This document shows positions 7,951 through 15,738 of a stretch of DNA of 17,010 bases, piece by piece; within the stretch, counting starts at the first letter, position 1, and each line of letters begins with the position of its first letter. The notes beneath the pieces were generated by a model. That model searched no databases, was not told the DNA's origin, and saw only the letters and a program-made list of their open reading frames with translations. The position numbers were made by a program, and so were the translations under genes. Source of the DNA: Clostridiales bacterium (GTDB lineage: Bacteria > Bacillota > Clostridia > Oscillospirales > Acutalibacteraceae). The stretch is taken from NCBI GenBank assembly GCA_012728445.1, contig JAAYFA010000294.1, positions 1 to 17,010 on the forward strand, written 5' to 3'.

Positions 7951-8756
7951 GAATTGCTGTTGTCGCGTTTTCAGCGTGTGGCGCGGCGCTTGGAACGCAG
8001 CTTAAAGCATTGACGGGACACGAAATAACATATTATGTCACCAAGCGCCACAGTGGAGAGCCGTTCTATAAACCTTTTGATTCTGTCCGCGAATTAACCG
8101 CTGAGCTTTTTAACAAAACAGAAGCATTTGTATTTGTCGGCGCTTGCGGCATTGCGGTGCGCGCCATCGCTCCATTCATAAAAAGCAAACTGACCGATCC
8201 CGCCGTAGTAGTTTGCGATGAAACAGGACGTTTCACGATCAGCTTACTGTCAGGACACGCTGGCGGAGCTAATAAGCTCGCGGAACAAATCGCCGCAGTC
8301 ATCGGTTCTGTGCCTGTTATCACAACCGCCAGCGATTCACACGCCTTACTTGGCAATACTCCGCTGCACAAAAATCTCGTTTTGGGGATTGGCTGTCGCC
8401 GTGGGATCTCGGCGGAAACGATTGAACGGGCAGTTACCATTTTACTGTGGGATCAGAAAATCCCACTTGTCCGTGTTGCTGAAGTCGCCACGATTGATGT
8501 AAAGGCAGATGAAGAAGGCATGCTGAAATTTACAAAGGCGTTTGGACTTCCTCTTAGTTTTTATTCTGCCGAAGAACTGGCTGAGGTTCAGGGCGATTTC
8601 TCATCCTCCGAACGGGTTTTGCAGGCGGTGGGGGTGGATAATGTCTGTGAACGTGCCGCTGTTTTGTGTGGAGGGCGAGGTAAGCTGATATTGAAAAAGA
8701 CTGCGAAGGACGGCGTCACCGTGGCAGTGTGTGAAAAGGAGTCAGCGCGTGGGTAG
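7947..8756 (+). CDS. cbiG: Cobalt-precorrin-5A hydrolase CbiG, compact form
   Basis: CbiG opens the delta-lactone of cobalt-precorrin-5A and releases the C20 carbon as acetaldehyde. Start at the ATG at 7947 (GGGAGG just upstream), overlapping cbiF by 4 nt; longer frames would run inside cbiF. The N-terminal domain (1-128) has FVGACGIAVRAIAPF and SLLSGHAGGANKLAEQIA, and the C-terminal domain (143-265) starts LVLGIGCRRGISAETIE and ends with CGGRGKLILKKT. Only about 14 residues join them; most CbiG proteins (about 350 residues) have a further 70-90 there. The middle domain therefore appears absent, giving 269 residues. Both ends match well and the frame is intact, so I call it a gene, not a fragment. 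Confidence 0.92.
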   Translation: MRIAVVAFSACGAALGTQLKALTGHEITYYVTKRHSGEPFYKPFDSVRELTAELFNKTEAFVFVGACGIAVRAIAPFIKSKLTDPAVVVCDETGRFTISLLSGHAGGANKLAEQIAAVIGSVPVITTASDSHALLGNTPLHKNLVLGIGCRRGISAETIERAVTILLWDQKIPLVRVAEVATIDVKADEEGMLKFTKAFGLPLSFYSAEELAEVQGDFSSSERVLQAVGVDNVCERAAVLCGGRGKLILKKTAKDGVTVAVCEKESARG

Positions 8757-9480
8757 ATTGTATCTTGTTGGATTTGGTCCCGGCGACTCGGGCAATATGA
8801 CGGAGAACAGCAAAAACTGCCTAAAAAATGCCGATGTGATTGTGGGCTACACGGGTTATATAAAAATGCTGCGTCCGCTGTTCCCGGACAAAGCCTATCA
8901 CGAAACCGGCATGACGCAGGAAACACAACGTTGTCTGACGGCGATTGAGCTTGCCAAACAAGGTAAAAGCGTCTGCGTTGTTTCCAGCGGTGACAGCGGC
9001 GTATACGGCATGGCGAGCCTTATCTTTGAGTTGGCCGCGGGCGCGTCAGATGTCGAGATTACGGTCATACCCGGCGTGACAGCGGCGATAAGCGGCGCGG
9101 CGCTGCTGGGCGATCCGCTCGGTCATGATTTTGCTGTTATCAGTTTGAGTGATTTACTCACACCGTGGGAAACAATAAAAAAACGTCTAATAACTGCTGC
9201 CGCAGGGGATTTTGTCATCTGTCTGTATAATCCCGGCAGTAAAAAGAGAGCCGGGCATTTACGCCTTGCTTGTGATATTTTGCTAGACAGTATCCCTGCG
9301 AGTCGTTTATGTGGAATCGCGCGCAATATAGGAAGAGAAGGACAATCCCTCTCAATTATGACACTCGGCGAACTGCGAGATATAAAGGGCGATATGCAGG
9401 AAACCATTTTTATCGGCAATTCTCTCAGCCGTGACATAGGGGGGCATATGGTAACGCCGAGGGGATACCGCAATGATTAG
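8749..9480 (+). CDS. cbiH: Cobalt-factor III/precorrin-3B C17-methyltransferase CbiH
   Basis: CbiH methylates C17 and drives ring contraction in the anaerobic route. I take GTG at 8749 as the start: AGGAG at 8737-8741 is 7 bases upstream and the protein then begins GRLYLVGFGPGD, as in the family. A longer frame from GTG 8731 would add six residues with no such ribosome site. The 243-residue product shows VIVGYTGYI (30-38), SSGDSGVYGMA (79-89), VIPGVTAAISGAALLGDPLGHD (107-128), and LYNPGSKKR (~157-165), all CbiH/CobJ features. Overlaps cbiG and cbiJ by 8 nt each. Confidence 0.94.
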   Translation: MGRLYLVGFGPGDSGNMTENSKNCLKNADVIVGYTGYIKMLRPLFPDKAYHETGMTQETQRCLTAIELAKQGKSVCVVSSGDSGVYGMASLIFELAAGASDVEITVIPGVTAAISGAALLGDPLGHDFAVISLSDLLTPWETIKKRLITAAAGDFVICLYNPGSKKRAGHLRLACDILLDSIPASRLCGIARNIGREGQSLSIMTLGELRDIKGDMQETIFIGNSLSRDIGGHMVTPRGYRND

Positions 9481-10225
9481 AGTAGTAATCTTCGGCGGGA
9501 CGGCCGAAGGGAGAGAACTCAGTGAATTATGCTCCACTCTAAGCCTTTCTTTTGTATATTGCGTTGCTACACAAGACGGGGCATTGCAAGTGGAAGCTTT
9601 GCCGGGTGTGGATGTGAGAGTAGGACGCCTTCGTGCCGCGCAGATGGCAGAACTGCTTAGCAGTTATGAGCCGGAGCTGGCCATTGACGCGACGCACCCC
9701 TACGCGAAGGAAGCCAGCCAAAACATCAGCTCTGCCTGCCAAAGCGCCAATGTGCCGTTACTTAGAGTAATACGGGAGAACAGCGTGGAAGAGGGCTGTA
9801 TTTATTTTGAATCTATGGATGATCTGATTGCCTGGCTGGAACAGAGGACCGGTAATATATTTGTGACAATGGGCTCATCGTCCGCATCCGCGTTTACCAA
9901 GCTTACCGATTATCAAAAGAGGGTGTGGCTGCGCATCCTCCCCGGCATCGAGAGTTTGAGCAGCTGTCTGGATTTTGGTTATCATCCCGAACGTCTGATA
10001 TGTATGCAAGGACCGTTTTCGGAAGAAATAAACAGTGCGATGTTTAAGGCGGCAGACGCGAAATTTTTAGTGACAAAAAATACCGGAGCGGCAGGCGGAT
10101 TTATGGAGAAGGTCAGGGCAGCCAAAAAACTTGGGCTGATCACAGCCGTAATGTCGAGACCGGAAGAAGCGGATGGTGTATCACTGGAAGAAGCCAAAAA
10201 AAGACTCTGGGAGTTACACTTATGA
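9473..10225 (+). CDS. cbiJ: Cobalt-precorrin-6A reductase CbiJ
   Basis: CbiJ reduces the macrocycle double bond at C18-C19 with a pyridine nucleotide. The 250-residue length is standard. Seen: the N-terminal nucleotide-binding glycine loop GGTAEGREL (8-16), AIDATHPYAKEAS (~75-87), MGSSSASAFTKL, RICMQGPFSEE-like segment around residue 177-188 (here RLICMQGPFSEEIN), and the family-typical TKNTGAAGGFMEKVRAA near residues 201-217. The start overlaps the cbiH stop by 8 nt (ATGATTAG). Confidence 0.94.
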   Translation: MIRVVIFGGTAEGRELSELCSTLSLSFVYCVATQDGALQVEALPGVDVRVGRLRAAQMAELLSSYEPELAIDATHPYAKEASQNISSACQSANVPLLRVIRENSVEEGCIYFESMDDLIAWLEQRTGNIFVTMGSSSASAFTKLTDYQKRVWLRILPGIESLSSCLDFGYHPERLICMQGPFSEEINSAMFKAADAKFLVTKNTGAAGGFMEKVRAAKKLGLITAVMSRPEEADGVSLEEAKKRLWELHL

Positions 10226-11430
10226 AAAGGATTACGATCATCGGAATGGGCCTTGGAATTGACTCTATAACAGCCGAAGCATGGAAGGCTGTCGAGCAGG
10301 CAGATGTGCTGCTTGGCGCGCCGAGATTACTGGAATTGTGTGAGGATCTAGCCAAACCGTCCTACCCATACTATCTGCCGGGAGATGTAAAATCTCTGAT
10401 TGCGCAGCACGATGCGCAAGAGTTTGCCGTATTAGTTTCGGGCGATGTGGGGTTCTACAGCGCAGCGGCGGGGTTAATAGATGCGCTCACCGAATATGAT
10501 CTTTGCTCCATCCCGGGCATCTCCACCGTTAACGCCTTTTTTGCCAAGCTCAAGCTGCCGTGGCAGGACGCAGAGTTTGTTAGCCTGCACGGCCGTAATA
10601 TGAATATTGTGGACACTGTGCGACGAAGCCGCCTCACATTTTGCTTGACAGGGAATAATGCCCGTGAAATCGGTTCGGCTTTGTGTCAGGCCGGTCTCGG
10701 GCATATCAAGACGCATGTTGGCGAAAATCTTGGCACGATGAACGAGCGAGTTTATGAAATGATTGCATCGGACTTAATACAGGGTAATTTTCGGGCTCTG
10801 ACGGTGCTGTTATTTATCAACGACGAGTACGACGACAGCGTCCCCGCAGGCTTACCGGACAGCAGCTTTATCCGCCTCACAGGAATCCCTATGACAAAAA
10901 GCGAAATGCGTGCACTTGTTCTGTCGAAACTTAATGTGCATCCGGGCGATATTTGCTGGGATATCGGCGCGGGCACGGGTTCTGTTACGGTTGAACTGGC
11001 CCTTTGCGCGTACCGGGGCAGTGTGTATGCCGTGGAACGCCGTGAAGATGCCGTCTCGTTGATTGGACAAAACTGTCAGACCTTTCATATAGGCAATGTA
11101 ACAACGGTTTGCGGACAAGCGCCTGCAGTGTTGGATACACTCCCGGCGCCGGACGCCGTGTTTATCGGCGGCAGCGGCGGCGAATTGCCGGAGATTATCG
11201 CCGCTGTTTTGCGCAAAAATCTAAATGCGCGAATGGTCGTGACCGCCGTGACGATTGAAACCGTAACGTCAGCACTCAGCGCGTTTGCAAAAGTCGGACT
11301 CGAGCCGGAGATTGTTCAAATTAACATTGCAAGAGCGAAAAAAGCCGGTTCTCTGCACATGATGGAAGCGCAAAACCCTATTACTGTGTTTAGCGCGGGC
11401 GGAAGATCTTCGCCCGGAGACAGACTATGA
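10222..11430 (+). CDS. cbiET: Cobalt-precorrin-7 C5/C15-methyltransferase, CbiE-CbiT fusion
   Basis: Two enzymes in one chain of 402 residues. CbiE (about 1-200) methylates C5; CbiT (about 218-395) methylates C15 and decarboxylates the C12 acetate. CbiE is a precorrin-methylase fold: IIGMGLGIDSIT, DVLLGAPRLLEL, LVSGDVGFYSAA, IPGISTVNAFFAKL and SLHGRN. CbiT is a Rossmann methyltransferase: RLTGIPMTKSEMRALVLSKL, then SAM motif I WDIGAGTGSVTVELA (246-260) and FIGGSGGELPEII. The fusion equals the aerobic CobL arrangement and is common in bacteria. It overlaps both neighbours by 4 nt. Confidence 0.94.
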   Translation: MKRITIIGMGLGIDSITAEAWKAVEQADVLLGAPRLLELCEDLAKPSYPYYLPGDVKSLIAQHDAQEFAVLVSGDVGFYSAAAGLIDALTEYDLCSIPGISTVNAFFAKLKLPWQDAEFVSLHGRNMNIVDTVRRSRLTFCLTGNNAREIGSALCQAGLGHIKTHVGENLGTMNERVYEMIASDLIQGNFRALTVLLFINDEYDDSVPAGLPDSSFIRLTGIPMTKSEMRALVLSKLNVHPGDICWDIGAGTGSVTVELALCAYRGSVYAVERREDAVSLIGQNCQTFHIGNVTTVCGQAPAVLDTLPAPDAVFIGGSGGELPEIIAAVLRKNLNARMVVTAVTIETVTSALSAFAKVGLEPEIVQINIARAKKAGSLHMMEAQNPITVFSAGGRSSPGDRL

Positions 11431-12746
11431 ACCGTTTACTGATTACAGGCACAAACAGCGGAGGCGGTAAAACCACTGTGACTTGCGCCGTATTGTCGGC
11501 CTTTAAAGCGCGGGGCATCGTGCCAATGACCTTCAAGTGCGGACCTGATTATATCGATCCCATGTTTCACAGGGCGGTATCGGGGGTCAAGTCCTATAAT
11601 CTCGACCCTTTCTTTTTAGACGGAAAAGGTCTGCGCTCTCATCTGGCAGCTCATGCGGGAGAATTATCGGTCATTGAAGGAGCGATGGGTTATTACGATG
11701 GTATAGCCGCGACAGAAGAGGCGTCTGCATACACCGTGGCACGGGAAACCAAGACACCGGCGGTGCTTGTGGTCAGCGCGCAGGGTGTGGGCGCGACACT
11801 TGCAGCAATAATTGAGGGCTTAACGCGGCACAGGCAGGATAGCTGTATGATGGGCGTAGTCTTCAATGACGCAAAAATATCGCGCTATCCGGATTTAGAA
11901 AAAATCGCCGCAAGGGCAGGCATCAAATTCTACGGCACTATGCCGCGCAATGAGGAATGGACATTTCCAAGCCGCCATTTAGGCTTGCTGGCAGCTGCTG
12001 AGATTGCGGATTTGCAGGATAAACTGCGCTCACTGGGCCGTCAAGCAGAGCAAACAATTGATATAGACGGCCTGCTGGCGCTTGCTAAAACCGCTGTCCC
12101 CCTGAAAGGTGAACAACAAACACAATGCGCGGCTTGTGCGCGTCTGGCGGTGGCAAGAGATGAAGCTTTCTGCTTTCTTTATGAAGAAAATTTGGAATTG
12201 TTGCAGGCATTAGGCTGCGAGCTTGTCTTTTTCAGCCCGCTCAAAGACAGTGAGCTTCCGGCAAATATAAATGGATTGTACTTATGCGGCGGATATCCGG
12301 AATTGCACGCAAAAATGCTGTCAAATAACAAGACTATGCTGCAGAGCATTCAGCAGGCGGTTGAGAGTAATTTGCCGACTGTCGCGGAGAGTGGCGGATT
12401 TTTATACCTGCATGAGACGCTTGACGGTTTGCCCATGTGCGGAGTGATTCCGGGCAGGGCGTATAAGACGGATCAGCTCAGACGGTTTGGCTATATCGAG
12501 CTGACAGCCGTACGGGATAATCTTCTTTGCCAGGCAGGAGCTTCTATACGCTCGCACGAATTTCATTATTGGGACAGTTCCTGCCCCGGAGATGGTTTTA
12601 CGGCAAAAAAAGCCGGACGAAGCGAGTCTTACCTCTGTATTCATGCGACGGATACTCTATTCGCGGGATTCCCACAGTTGTATTTTCCTGCTAACCTTGA
12701 ATTTGCGAAACAATTCGTCAGAAGGATGAAAGAGTATAGTTCTTAG
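11427..12746 (+). CDS. cbiA: Cobyrinate a,c-diamide synthase CbiA with Cys-to-Ser change in the glutaminase site
   Basis: CbiA amidates the a and c side chains in an ATP-dependent reaction, normally using glutamine. The 439 residues include the synthetase domain with P-loop GTNSGGGKTT (8-17), FKCGPDYIDPMFH (36-48) and VIEGAMGYYDG (82-92), then a triad-type glutaminase domain with LYLCGGYPELHA (284-295) and SHEFHYWDSS (376-385). In the family the nucleophilic Cys lies in an ECGG motif. Here it reads ESGG, with codon AGT for Ser322 at 12390-12392; one base change from TGT would give this. Cys287, in the GGGYPE-type motif, is at a position usually Gly. The synthetase half looks intact, so amidation with free ammonia is conceivable. 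Overlaps cbiET by 4 nt. Confidence 0.94.
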   Translation: MNRLLITGTNSGGGKTTVTCAVLSAFKARGIVPMTFKCGPDYIDPMFHRAVSGVKSYNLDPFFLDGKGLRSHLAAHAGELSVIEGAMGYYDGIAATEEASAYTVARETKTPAVLVVSAQGVGATLAAIIEGLTRHRQDSCMMGVVFNDAKISRYPDLEKIAARAGIKFYGTMPRNEEWTFPSRHLGLLAAAEIADLQDKLRSLGRQAEQTIDIDGLLALAKTAVPLKGEQQTQCAACARLAVARDEAFCFLYEENLELLQALGCELVFFSPLKDSELPANINGLYLCGGYPELHAKMLSNNKTMLQSIQQAVESNLPTVAESGGFLYLHETLDGLPMCGVIPGRAYKTDQLRRFGYIELTAVRDNLLCQAGASIRSHEFHYWDSSCPGDGFTAKKAGRSESYLCIHATDTLFAGFPQLYFPANLEFAKQFVRRMKEYSS

Positions 12747-12832
12747 CTTAGAGTTATCCAATAATAAACTCGTTGAAGCTGAATTGTCTCGCTTTTGCAA
12801 AGCATGTCAGCGCATATAAATATATTATAATT

Positions 12833-12840
12833 AAGGAGGA
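12833..12840 (+). promoter_or_regulatory. Strong ribosome binding site for cbiB in the 102-base cbiA-cbiB gap
   Basis: AAGGAGGA lies 8 bases before the cbiB ATG (12849). This gap (12747-12848) is the longest break within the operon from cbiK to cbiC. It is AT-rich near the end (TATATTATAAT, 12821-12831) but shows no convincing -35/-10 pair and no terminator. A tiny frame ATG-ACA-TGA (12844-12852) overlaps the true start and is probably meaningless. Confidence 0.75.
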
Positions 12841-12848
12841 GGTATGAC

Positions 12849-13796
12849 ATGACGACTGCGGCTTGGTCGCTCAGCGCCCTTATCACGGGACTTGTGCTGG
12901 ATTTGCTGTTTGGTGACCCACGCGACTTCCCGCATATCGTGCGATGGATGGGCGCAATGATTGCCGCACTGGAAAAGCATCTGTCGCGCACCGTCGCAGG
13001 CGGAGTGAGATTGGTGCTGATTATAGTGCTGTGTTTTACCGGAATTCCATTTATTATTCTATTTTTATGCTATCAATTTGCCGCACCCGCGGGATATGTT
13101 TTGGAGAGCTTCCTTTGCTGGCAGCTATTAGCAGTCAAGTCATTGAAGGCAGAGAGCATGAAAGTCTATTACAGCTTAACGAAGAATGATATCGACGGCG
13201 CGCGAAGGAATGTTTCAATGATTGTCGGCCGCGACACCACAGGACTTGACAGGGAAGGTATTATCCGCGCTGCGGTGGAAACTGTAGCTGAGAATGCGTC
13301 AGACGGCGTGACAGCGCCTCTATTTTACATGATGTTGGGCGGAGCGCCGCTCGGCTGTTTATACAAAGCGGTAAACACAATGGATTCGATGGTGGGCTAC
13401 AAGAATGATATATATATTAACTTTGGACGTGCCGCAGCCAAGTTGGACGACATACTAAATTACATACCTTCCAGATTATGCGCATGGTTAATGATAGGCG
13501 CGGCATTTGTGCTCCGGCTGGATGGCCGGGGCGCGCTGCGGGTTTGGCGGCGGGATAGGCGCAAGCATGCCAGTCCCAATGCCGCGCAGACGGAATCGGT
13601 ATGCGCCGGCGCGCTTGGCGTTCAGTTGGCAGGACCAATCGCTTATCATGGTAAATTAGTGCCTAAGCCATATATTGGAGACGATATGCGTCCGATTTGC
13701 GCAGAAGATATCATAAACGCAAATAGGCTGATGGCGGCAGCGTCCATATTTATGTCGGTATTGACGATTTTGTTCAGGCTATTATGTTGGGAGTGA
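12849..13796 (+). CDS. cbiB: Adenosylcobinamide-phosphate synthase CbiB
   Basis: Integral membrane enzyme that joins the aminopropanol (phosphate) arm, made through CobD, to adenosylcobyric acid. The 315 residues match the family. Seen: LDLLFGDPRDFPHIVRWMG (about 17-35), the CbiB hallmark; NVSMIVGRDTTGLDREGI (~121-138); ETVAENASDGVTAPLFYMMLGG (~143-164); and NTMDSMVGYKND (~176-187) with several hydrophobic segments. The C-terminal part has the GGAGDD-type region in altered form (AYHGKLVPKPYIGDDMRP). It is followed after 6 bases by cobD, the enzyme supplying its substrate. Confidence 0.95.
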   Translation: MTTAAWSLSALITGLVLDLLFGDPRDFPHIVRWMGAMIAALEKHLSRTVAGGVRLVLIIVLCFTGIPFIILFLCYQFAAPAGYVLESFLCWQLLAVKSLKAESMKVYYSLTKNDIDGARRNVSMIVGRDTTGLDREGIIRAAVETVAENASDGVTAPLFYMMLGGAPLGCLYKAVNTMDSMVGYKNDIYINFGRAAAKLDDILNYIPSRLCAWLMIGAAFVLRLDGRGALRVWRRDRRKHASPNAAQTESVCAGALGVQLAGPIAYHGKLVPKPYIGDDMRPICAEDIINANRLMAAASIFMSVLTILFRLLCWE

Positions 13797-13802
13797 TGTT
13801 TC

Positions 13803-14840
13803 ATGCAACGCTATGAACACGGTGGAGATATTTATGCAAATCCACACGTGACGCTGGATTTTTCAGTAAATACAAATCCTATGGGTATGCCTGCGGCAGT
13901 AGGGCAGGAGCTCCTTTCTCGCGTGGCTGAATATGCGCGCTATCCGGACCCGGCGTGTCGAGAACTGCGCGCGGCCATCTCTCTTCATGAAAATGTACCG
14001 CAGGATTGGATACTTTGCGGCAACGGTGCTGCGGATCTGATTTACCGCCTATGCTATGCCGTCAAGCCGCGCAAGGCCTTAGTCTTAGCGCCTACATTTT
14101 CAGAATATGAACGGGCTTTGGAACAAGTAGATTGTCAAGTGATGTATCATATGCTGAAAGCTGATAATCAATTTGCACTGACATCTGAAATTGAAAAACA
14201 GTTAATTCCCGGCATCGATATGCTTTTTCTCTGCCACCCGAACAATCCGACAGGACGCTTAATTCAAGCTGATGTGATGGGGCACATCCTGCACAGGGCG
14301 AGTGAAAATGGCACAATTGTCATTATAGATGAATGTTTTTTAGATTTTACGGATGGTTTGTCGGCAAAGCAATATCTTAACAATATGCCTACAATTGTTG
14401 TGCTTAAAGCGTTTACCAAAATGTATTCTTTGGCAGGGCTTCGACTGGGGTATTTGCTTACGGCTGACAGAACGCTGCTGGATAAAACGAGCAATGCGGC
14501 GCAATGCTGGAGTGTTTCGGTCCCCGCGCAAATTGCAGGCAGAGCCGCGCTTACCTCTGCGAATTGGCCCCAAAAAACACGTCGGCTAATAGCAGAAGAA
14601 CATCACTTCTTATCTGAGGGTTTATGCGAACTTGGAATAACAGTATTTCCCGGCGATGCAAATTTTTTGTTGCTGCGATGTAAAATACCGCTATATGAAC
14701 TGCTGCTGCAAAAGGGAATATTAATACGCGCTTGTGAAAACTTTAGGGGCTTAGATTGGTCATATTTTCGTGTCAGCGTAAGACAAAGGTCTGAAAATAA
14801 TCGTTTACTGCAGGCAATTAAGGAGATTATACGTGGCTAA
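13803..14840 (+). CDS. cobD: L-threonine-O-3-phosphate decarboxylase, CobD type
   Basis: PLP enzyme of the histidinol-phosphate aminotransferase fold that makes (R)-1-amino-2-propanol phosphate for CbiB. The 345 residues include the N-terminal HGGDIYANP and DFSVNTNPMG segment (19-28), typical of CobD rather than HisC; NGAADLIYRL (74-83); HPNNPTG (145-151); IIDECFLDF (174-182) with PLP-contacting Asp176; and FTKMYSLAGLRLGY (204-217), where Lys206 should bind PLP. The C-terminal ILIRACENFRGLDWSYFRVSVR fits the family. Placement between cbiB and cbiP supports CobD over HisC. It overlaps cbiP by 8 nt. Confidence 0.9.
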   Translation: MQRYEHGGDIYANPHVTLDFSVNTNPMGMPAAVGQELLSRVAEYARYPDPACRELRAAISLHENVPQDWILCGNGAADLIYRLCYAVKPRKALVLAPTFSEYERALEQVDCQVMYHMLKADNQFALTSEIEKQLIPGIDMLFLCHPNNPTGRLIQADVMGHILHRASENGTIVIIDECFLDFTDGLSAKQYLNNMPTIVVLKAFTKMYSLAGLRLGYLLTADRTLLDKTSNAAQCWSVSVPAQIAGRAALTSANWPQKTRRLIAEEHHFLSEGLCELGITVFPGDANFLLLRCKIPLYELLLQKGILIRACENFRGLDWSYFRVSVRQRSENNRLLQAIKEIIRG

Positions 14841-15690
14841 AACAATTATGATTCAAGGAACCATGTCCTCCGCCGGAAAAAGTTTGCTGACAACAGGGTT
14901 GTGCCGGGTTTTTCGACAAGACGGCTACAGCGTCGCGCCTTTTAAGTCGCAGAATATGTCTAGCAATTCATTTGTAACCGACGAAGGCTTGGAGATGAGC
15001 AGTGCGCAGGCAGTGCAGGCCGAAGCCGCAGGAATTGCGCCCAGTGTTTTGATGAATCCGATTCTATTAAAGCCCGTGACCGACATGGGATCGCAGGTAA
15101 TCGTGAAGGGAGAGTCCCGCGGGCATATGCCTGCCGCCGACTATTTCAAGTATAAAGTCAATCTGATTCCCACTATCATGCAGACTTTTGACACCCTGTC
15201 ATCACAGCATGAGATTATTGTGATTGAGGGTGCGGGCAGCCCTGCCGAAATCAATTTAAAACAAAATGACATCGTGAATATGGGTCTTGCGAAAATGACA
15301 AATTCGCCGGTGCTGCTGGTGGGGGATATCGACTGTGGCGGTGTATTTGCGCAGATCGTCGGCACACTGGCGCTCTTGGAAGACGACGAACGAGACCGCG
15401 TTAAGGGGAGTATTATAAATAAATTTCGTGGCGATATTGAAATCTTGCGCCCCGGCCTTTCCATGCTGGAGGAAAAGAGTGGCAAACCGGTAATCGGTGT
15501 GCTGCCTTATCTATCAGTAGACATTGAGGAAGAGGATAGCCTCGTGCGCGGCTCAATGGAAAAACCTAATGACGAGAAGACAGCAGACAGAGCGGCATAC
15601 CGACAAACGCAGTATGATATCCTGGCTGCTGCTATACGAGAACATCTGGATATGCCGGCAATTTATGACATATTGGCAGGAAAAATATGA
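14833..15690 (+). CDS. cbiP: Cobyric acid synthase CbiP lacking the glutaminase domain
   Basis: CbiP amidates the b, d, e and g side chains. GTG start at 14833, 7 bases after AGGAG (14821-14825). Residues 1-237 are a good synthetase domain: GTMSSAGKS (9-17), FKSQNMSSNSF (37-47), ILLKPVTDMGSQVIVKG (77-93), IEGAGSPAEINL (131-142), VGDIDCGGVFAQIVGT (163-178), GVLPYL and IEEEDSL. In a normal CbiP (~500 residues) an amidotransferase domain of over 200 residues follows. Here a short polar stretch (238-252) leads straight to YRQTQYDILAAAIREHLDM, the extreme C-terminal helix of the family. The deletion is in frame and falls at the domain border. No missing part is found in other frames downstream. 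Confidence 0.93.
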   Translation: MAKTIMIQGTMSSAGKSLLTTGLCRVFRQDGYSVAPFKSQNMSSNSFVTDEGLEMSSAQAVQAEAAGIAPSVLMNPILLKPVTDMGSQVIVKGESRGHMPAADYFKYKVNLIPTIMQTFDTLSSQHEIIVIEGAGSPAEINLKQNDIVNMGLAKMTNSPVLLVGDIDCGGVFAQIVGTLALLEDDERDRVKGSIINKFRGDIEILRPGLSMLEEKSGKPVIGVLPYLSVDIEEEDSLVRGSMEKPNDEKTADRAAYRQTQYDILAAAIREHLDMPAIYDILAGKI

Positions 15691-15738
15691 CGGCATTAAT
15701 TCCTCTTAATGCTGGAAATGGAAAGGGATTAAGTTTTT

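Noticed and set aside
12773..12831. Possible internal promoter before cbiB (TTGAAG or TTGCAA with TATAAT)
   Set aside because: The spacing is wrong (47 and 25 bases to TATAAT), and a start there would fall in the ribosome site.
15524..15709. 61-codon frame overlapping the end of cbiP, considered as the missing CbiP part
   Set aside because: It is a shifted reading of the same bases and contains no amidotransferase motifs.
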